DNA of 64,000 nucleotides, taken from positions 248,001 to 312,000 of the forward strand of contig MCGE01000010.1 in NCBI GenBank assembly GCA_002105175.1, in the 5' to 3' direction. Positions 58,640 to 64,000 of this stretch are shown piece after piece (the stretch's first letter is position 1; the number at the start of each line of letters is the position of its first letter). This stretch comes from Absidia repens. Taxonomy: Eukaryota; Mucoromycota; Mucoromycetes; Mucorales; Cunninghamellaceae. Position numbers and translations under genes: made by a program. Below the pieces are notes generated by a model, which ran no database searches, was not told the DNA's origin, and saw nothing but the letters and a program-made list of their open reading frames with translations.

Positions 58640-59185
58640 CTAAATCAAATTCCCGTGTATAATATCAGTTCGTAAAATATTACGATTACCATCACGGAAT
58701 CGAATCATCCAGCGATTATCAGGGAGTTTTATATAAAAGTTGGAATAAGGAAAATGGTTAGGTCGACAGTAAGTGGGGCTAAATGGCGGGACGATTAATG
58801 ATTTTTCGGGTTGTTGATCAATTGAAGTGTATCTAATTTCCTCTTTTTCTGTTTCTTCACAACAAGACAAGTTTGCTGCTTGCTTCCTTATTCGTCTTCG
58901 TTGTCGATGAAGCTTTGTCACAGGAGGTGGTGAAGAATGGGTCAATTTTGTATCTAGTGATGATGATAACGATGATTCATCACTGTCATCACTGTCATAG
59001 CTGCCATCGAAAAATTTTATTGAGTTGAATGTGTTGGAAAGTTTCTTCCACAATCGCTGCACTTGCTGTGAATTTGGCGATGTTGTCGGACATGAATAGG
59101 TACCTAACATTATGCATACATTACTTGAAAACTGTAGCTTAATAATTACAATAATGATAACAGTGATAAAAAGAAGGCAAGACAT
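58640..59185 (-). CDS. Small unknown protein, possible N-terminal membrane anchor
   Basis: A 181-codon frame. The first 25 residues (LLFITVIIIVIIKL) could be a signal anchor, or translation may start at the Met in MLGTYSCPTT (residue 26). An acidic Ser/Asp stretch and a basic stretch (KLHRQRRRIRKQ) follow. The C-terminus FPYSNFYIKLPDNRWMIRFR then DGNRN looks folded, as in a small ligand-binding or PH/FHA-like strand pattern, but no family is recognised. Confidence 0.5.
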   Translation of the reverse strand: MSCLLFITVIIIVIIKLQFSSNVCIMLGTYSCPTTSPNSQQVQRLWKKLSNTFNSIKFFDGSYDSDDSDESSLSSSLDTKLTHSSPPPVTKLHRQRRRIRKQAANLSCCEETEKEEIRYTSIDQQPEKSLIVPPFSPTYCRPNHFPYSNFYIKLPDNRWMIRFRDGNRNILRTDIIHGNLI

Positions 59186-59357
59186 GAATCATTCCAATTT
59201 TTTTGCATATCAATATTTTACAATCGGTCAATAAAAATGTAAAACATGACATTATAGTTTGGTCAGAGAATATTTTTTTTATTGTGTATAGAGAGATGAA
59301 TGAATGAATATATAGAGTAATAAAATAAATTCTAAGGGGATCATAATGATAATATAA

Positions 59358-60091
59358 CTACAATTTTTGCTTGGTTTCTATAGTTTGTAAATGTTGAATC
59401 ACATCACCAGCTTGGAATTGATCAAATCCTTCAAATGACATGCCACATTCCAGTCCTTTTTTAGCTTCACTGATATCTTTCTTGACCTGTCGTAGAGCAT
59501 CGAGTTCACCTAAACAAGAAAAAAAATAATGTCAGTACTCTTTTTTTCCATCTATGTAAAAACGATCTCATTTGTTTTACTTTACCTTCCCAGATAGTAT
59601 TCTTGTCACGAACAATTCGTACTTTTCCATTACGACTAATCGTGCCATTGGTTACCCGACATCCAGCCACAGGTTTTGTTTCCCGCCCTTTGACACTGAT
59701 ATCAAATACTTGCAAAATGGAAGCCTCACCAATAACTTGCGTAGTGATCACAGCAGGCAGCATATCACCTAACTGGTCTTTGACTTCTTCCAACAATTTG
59801 TAAATAACGGAGTAGGATTTGACATTGACGCCTCGACGACTTGCTTCTGCCAGTACTTTCTTATCCGCTTTCACATTGAATCCAATCACTTGACCTTCGC
59901 ATGCGGCTGCAAGTTGCACATCGCCTTCAGAGATCTGACCAACGCCGCCATGCACCACCTTGACACGAATCTGTTTGTTTTGCAATCCACCAAGACAATC
60001 CACCACCGCTTCTACTGTCCCACTCACGTCACCTAACGTTTCAGAACAAATATAATAAAAACATTGAATAGTCTAATTTTTTTGGCCTTTC

Positions 60092-60122
<31 letters not shown>

Positions 60123-62362
60123 CACAACAGCTCGGAGCTCTAATGTCTTGTCTTCAGTTTCAAGAACCCCATCTTCACGTAGAGTTTTTTGCACCGCGCT
60201 AAGTCGTTTGCCAAGAGAATCAGGTACTTGATCAGAGAGACCACGTTGATACATCATCATTTCCTTTTGATACTGTTTCTCTACCAATCTTTCATGTTCC
60301 AGTACTTCCCGTTGTTGTCGGCGTTTTTGATTGATGACTTCCAAATCTTGTAACTGTTGACCTCGTTGTTGTCTTGTCACTCGGTTATCCACCACTGTCT
60401 TTGCCATACCCTATCAACAATTAGTTAAAGTGTAAGTTCATGAGAATATTTCACTTTGACCGCCAAAACAAAACAAAAAAAAGGAAGACTTACTTCATCA
60501 TCAGCTTGTAACATTTCATCACCTGCATTTGGCACATCCTTCCATCCAATGACCTTGACAGGTGTACCAGGCAGTGCTTGTTTGACAGGTTTCCCTTGAT
60601 GATCCGTCATCGATCGCACCTTGCACCACGTGTTGCCCGCAACCACGACCGAGCCTGGCTTCAACGTACCCCTTCGCACCAAGACAGTAGCCACATTCCC
60701 ACGACCCTTTTCAATTTGAGATTCCAGTACGACACCCTCCGCACCAATACCAGTTTGTTCAGCCTTGAGTTCCAGGATTTCCGATAAGGTGGCAATGGTT
60801 TCTTCGAGTTGATCCAAATTCAAACCAGTCAATCCAGAGACTTCGACACAGGGAACATCGCCACCGATTTCTTCCAAATGTACATTATACCGGGCCAGTT
60901 CTTGCTTCACCCGTGATGAGTCGACACCGGGCTTGTCACATTTGTTGACGGCCACCACCAAGGGCACCCCGGCATTCTGAGCATGTTTGATCGCTTCTTG
61001 TGTTTGTGGCATCACCCCGTCGTCTGCTGCAACCACCAAAACAATAATGTCCGTCACCTGAGCCCCACGCGCTCGCATGGCTGAAAAAGCGGCATGACCG
61101 GGCGTATCCAAAAAGGTGATACTCTTCTTTGAAGGTAAGAGCACTAATGATGAAATAATAAAAAATAAAAGTTTCAGTTGTCCGTTTTAATTTATTTGTT
61201 TCTATTTTGAGTCTAATTATACCTGAAAAGGCACCAATATGTTGTGTAATCCCACCAGCTTCCCCAGCAGCGACAGAGGTTTTACGTAAAGTGTCCAGTA
61301 AGGTAGTTTTGCCATGATCTACATGCCCCATGATGGTGACTACAGGAGGGCGAGCAGGGAGATTGAGTGTGTCTTCCGGAAGAGGTCTAAGGTACGTTAA
61401 ATATATATGAGGTTAGTAAAATAGAATACTAGCACGGCTATCAATGTGTTATTGTTAACCTACTTCGAGTACAGATCCAATGACTGTCTTTCGTCCACAA
61501 TAGGGTTTAGATTGAGCTGCATTGCAATTAGACTTGATTCATCGGAATTCAACACTACCAAAAGAAAAAGTTGAGTTATTTATGCATCAATTTTCCCGTA
61601 AAAACTTACTTCGATCATGTTTGGCACTGCCCATTTCCAATTCTTCCATGGTTGACAGGACTTTTTCTATTTTTGAAATATAATCAAATATGAGTCAAGC
61701 ATAACACATACATACACACATGCACACACAGACTCTCTCTCTCTCTTACCTAGACGAATGCCTAACACTTTGGATAAATTGGCGACATTGATGATTTCCG
61801 GAATAAAGACATCACGCACTCGGTTTTCCTTTTCCGCAAGTTCCTTTGCCCGTTGTTTCGCCTGTCGTTGTTCCATTTGTCGTTTGGCAGCGGCCTCTTG
61901 TTTCATAATGAGAGCCAGTTCCTCTTCTTTGCGTTTCCGTTCCTTACGTTGTGCCACCGTTTCGCCTTCACGAGGAGGTTTTGAGAATTTGTTGATATGA
62001 CGTTCATGGAGTTTCCGAGACTCTCCTTCATGTTTTTCAGCATGACGATCCACAGGTTTGGTCCAATTTCGTTTGGTAGGCATGGTGCGATTATTGTCGT
62101 TGTTATTGGTTCGTTTTCCATAATTGCCACCACCACCAGTAGTGCGTTGTTGTCCTGACTTAGTATTTGTTCGAGAATCCATGGATGTAGGTCGCTTCCA
62201 CTTGTCAAGACCAGAAGCAACCGGGGTATCTTTGCCAGTCGCTGTTGTGTAGGTGTTTCTGATCAAGGCACTTTCTTGCCAAAACGGTCTAGTTGAACGA
62301 ATAGATCGTGCATATAAAAGTGGCGATCTATGAATGAATAGTTGAGACAGTTGTTTACTCAT
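59358..62362 (-). CDS. IFM1: Mitochondrial translation initiation factor IF-2
   Basis: Eight exons (62362-61750, 61666-61610, 61554-61464, 61386-61223, 61143-60494, 60410-60119, 60032-59586, 59509-59358) close to 821 aa. A basic, Arg/Ser-rich N-terminus suggests a mitochondrial targeting peptide ([20 protein letters not shown]). A charged, Asn/Arg-rich part precedes the GTPase domain: G1 [11 protein letters not shown]3 DTPGHAAF, G4 NKCD, G5 region SGLTG. Domain II ([14 protein letters not shown]), a charged helical insert, domain III ([17 protein letters not shown]) and the terminal IF2-C2-like domain follow, ending [10 protein letters not shown]. It places initiator tRNA on the mitochondrial small subunit. 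It is divergent from RPP1. Confidence 0.96.
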
Positions 62363-62492
62363 AATGGAATGAAATAAGTAAAAGGTGCAAGGGAGAGAGA
62401 AAAATAAAAAATAAAAAATAAAAATGAACGACAGACAACAATTAATTAAAAGTCCGTTTTTTTTTTTTTTTTTGGTGCTCTTCCTGCCTGCA

Positions 62493-62532
<40 letters not shown>

Positions 62533-62554
62533 GTTAATAAACTCTTATTCCCTA
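62363..62554. promoter_or_regulatory. Divergent mtIF2/RPP1 promoter with T17 and T37 tracts
   Basis: The 192-bp spacer carries T runs at 62457-62473 and 62495-62531; the longer ends 23 bp before the RPP1 ATG. Such rigid dA:dT tracts exclude nucleosomes and are common near start sites in this window. Confidence 0.6.
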
Positions 62555-63773
62555 ATGTACTACGACTTCAACCTACCTTCCCCAAAAAACTCGGACAAAA
62601 GCGAACTTGATAAAGTTGCTGATCTACTGAACAGAATACAATCAAGTAAGTTCATTAAAGATCTATATATAAAGGTAGACTTTTGACTGATTCTTTGTTA
62701 ATTTAGTTGATCGAGCCATAGTAGCTTGGAATACGACAGTGGAAGATTTCAAACAGGTGAAGGTAATTAAAAGCCCAAAACACGAAATAGAAACATCCTT
62801 CTTTCTCAGTTTTCTAAATCTACCATTCATGAACAGGAGTTCCGACCTTCAGAAGGATACCCCAAGATTCAGCAAGTCAACCGTGTCACAGTCGCAGTGG
62901 ATAATCCGAAGAAAAACTATCAATTGGTAGGAATCACGTACCATCATCAATAATCTTGATACTGCTTGCAACTCACATAATAGTTTATTTTATTTTAGGT
63001 ATCAACCAATCCGATCAATCAAAATATCGACATATTGGCGGTACAGCCCTTGAACAAAGAAGCGTGCAAACACACCTGTCAAACGCATGAAATCGATCTT
63101 GTATCTATTGATTTGTCAACACCAGGTCTCCTTCCAGGGTATGTCACCGCTCAACAGGCGATCAACCGAGGAATATTTTTTGAAATCTGCTACACACAGG
63201 CCATTCGGGACCCCCAACGACGTGCCCTATTCTACTCCAATGTCACCAAACTTGTGCAACAAACTCGTGGACACAATCTTATTTTAAGCAGTGGTGCTTT
63301 ACGTGCTATAGAAATCAAACGGCCAGCTGATATACGAATCATGTAAGTTTTGGTTATATATTATAATGCTTGGATGCTTATTTTAATACTCTATGTATGT
63401 CGATGATTAGGGCTCTCATGTTTGGTATGACTGAAGCACAAGCGGAAAACGCTGTTGGGCACAATTATCACCGTTTATTGAAGAAAGCTGGTAAGGAAAT
63501 GAAACACACATGTATAAATGGATATAAAATACATGAACTAACCGCGTACTTGCTGTCCCTATTTTGACAGAAACTCGAAAAACCACCATTCTTGCTGCCA
63601 TCCGCGTCAACAGCCCAGTATCATCATCATTGACAACAGAAGCACCTGTAAGTGTGGCATCATCACAAACAATAACAACAACAACCATGCCATTGTCAAA
63701 TCAACAAAAGCGGAAACAACAAAAGACAAACAACAACAAACAACAAAAGAAGCAAAAGATCGCCCAGTCCTAG
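62555..63773 (+). CDS. RPP1: RNase P/MRP protein subunit p30 (RPP1)
   Basis: Six exons (62555-62645, 62707-62756, 62837-62926, 62999-63342, 63411-63490, 63571-63773) encode 285 aa. The N-terminus MYYDFNLPSP matches the first strand of the RPP30 PHP-like barrel; further signs are IDILAVQPLNKEACKHTCQT, EIDLVSIDLS, GIFFEICYTQAIRDPQRRAL, LILSSGALRAIEIKRPADIR and ALMFGMTEAQA. A basic Gln/Lys/Asn tail (QQKRKQQKTNNN) ends it. The protein pairs with Pop5 in RNase P and MRP, acting in tRNA 5' end and rRNA processing in the nucleus. Confidence 0.95.
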
Positions 63774-64000
63774 TTTAGTATAGTTTTAGTATAGTTGTAG
63801 TCGTAGTAGTTGTTGTAGTTTTAATTAGATATACACCCCTTTTCCCTCTTCATAATATGTTTTTCATTATCCCAATCATATTCTTGCTATTGCCCATCAT
63901 CTGTCATAAAATTCGCATTTTTTCAATCATTCGCTCTCCCCAATATAATGCATTATAGACAAATATGCATTTATATATATATATCTTTATTTATTTATTT

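Overview
The window looks like nuclear DNA of an intron-rich, AT-rich, early-diverging fungus. I would guess Mucoromycota (Mucorales type), but this is inferred from style rather than from a marker gene. The reasons are split genes with short GT-AG introns, pyrimidine-rich promoters with very long T tracts, fungal versions of HIS5, YPD1, SQS1 and UBR1, presence of BLOC-1 and SLC49/FLVCR-like proteins, and a Ty3/gypsy-type retroelement. Nineteen protein genes of the host, one tRNA gene and one LTR retroelement are supported. Exon chains were built by hand; a chain counts as supported when its phases close and its total length is a multiple of three.

Layout. 1-1592: 3'-truncated unknown gene (-). 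2276-4764: VHS-GAT trafficking adaptor, LSB5-like (+). 5327-7911: unknown coiled-coil protein (+). 9053-11109: SLC49/FLVCR-like transporter (+). 11110-23688: gene-poor block with tRNA-Glu(UUC), a 6.4-kb Ty3-type element (14573-20960) nested in an older related LTR, further decayed LTRs, and dispersed ~0.3-kb repeats. 23689-25576: secreted sugar-dehydrogenase-like beta-propeller (-). 25577-29845: gene-free repeat-rich spacer. 29846-31818: MFS anion:cation symporter (-). From 32104 on the window is gene-dense: HIS5 (-), BLOC-1 subunit 2 (+), USE1 SNARE (+), YPD1 (-), SQS1-like R3H/G-patch (-), DRG1 GTPase (-), a DUF1764 protein (+), UBR1 E3 ligase (-), peroxisomal dienoyl-CoA isomerase (-), UTP15 (-), two small unknown ORFs (-), mitochondrial IF-2 (-) and RNase P/MRP subunit RPP1 (+).

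The genes do not form a pathway cluster. Divergent pairs with short shared promoters are HIS5/BLOC1S2 (246 bp, with a Gcn4-type site) and mtIF2/RPP1 (192 bp). The most interesting items are: the retroelement, with a textbook -1 frameshift heptamer just before the gag stop, an unusual protease active site, no integrase and nearly identical LTRs; its nesting beside a tRNA gene; a six-copy dispersed repeat family that looks like small transcription units or solo LTRs; micro-exons of 8, 9, 13 and perhaps 2 nt; and single-base frame breaks in UBR1, SQS1, the SLC49 gene and the RT. These breaks all have the same sign (one base missing), three lie at or near homopolymers, and they look more like assembly indels than true pseudogenes.
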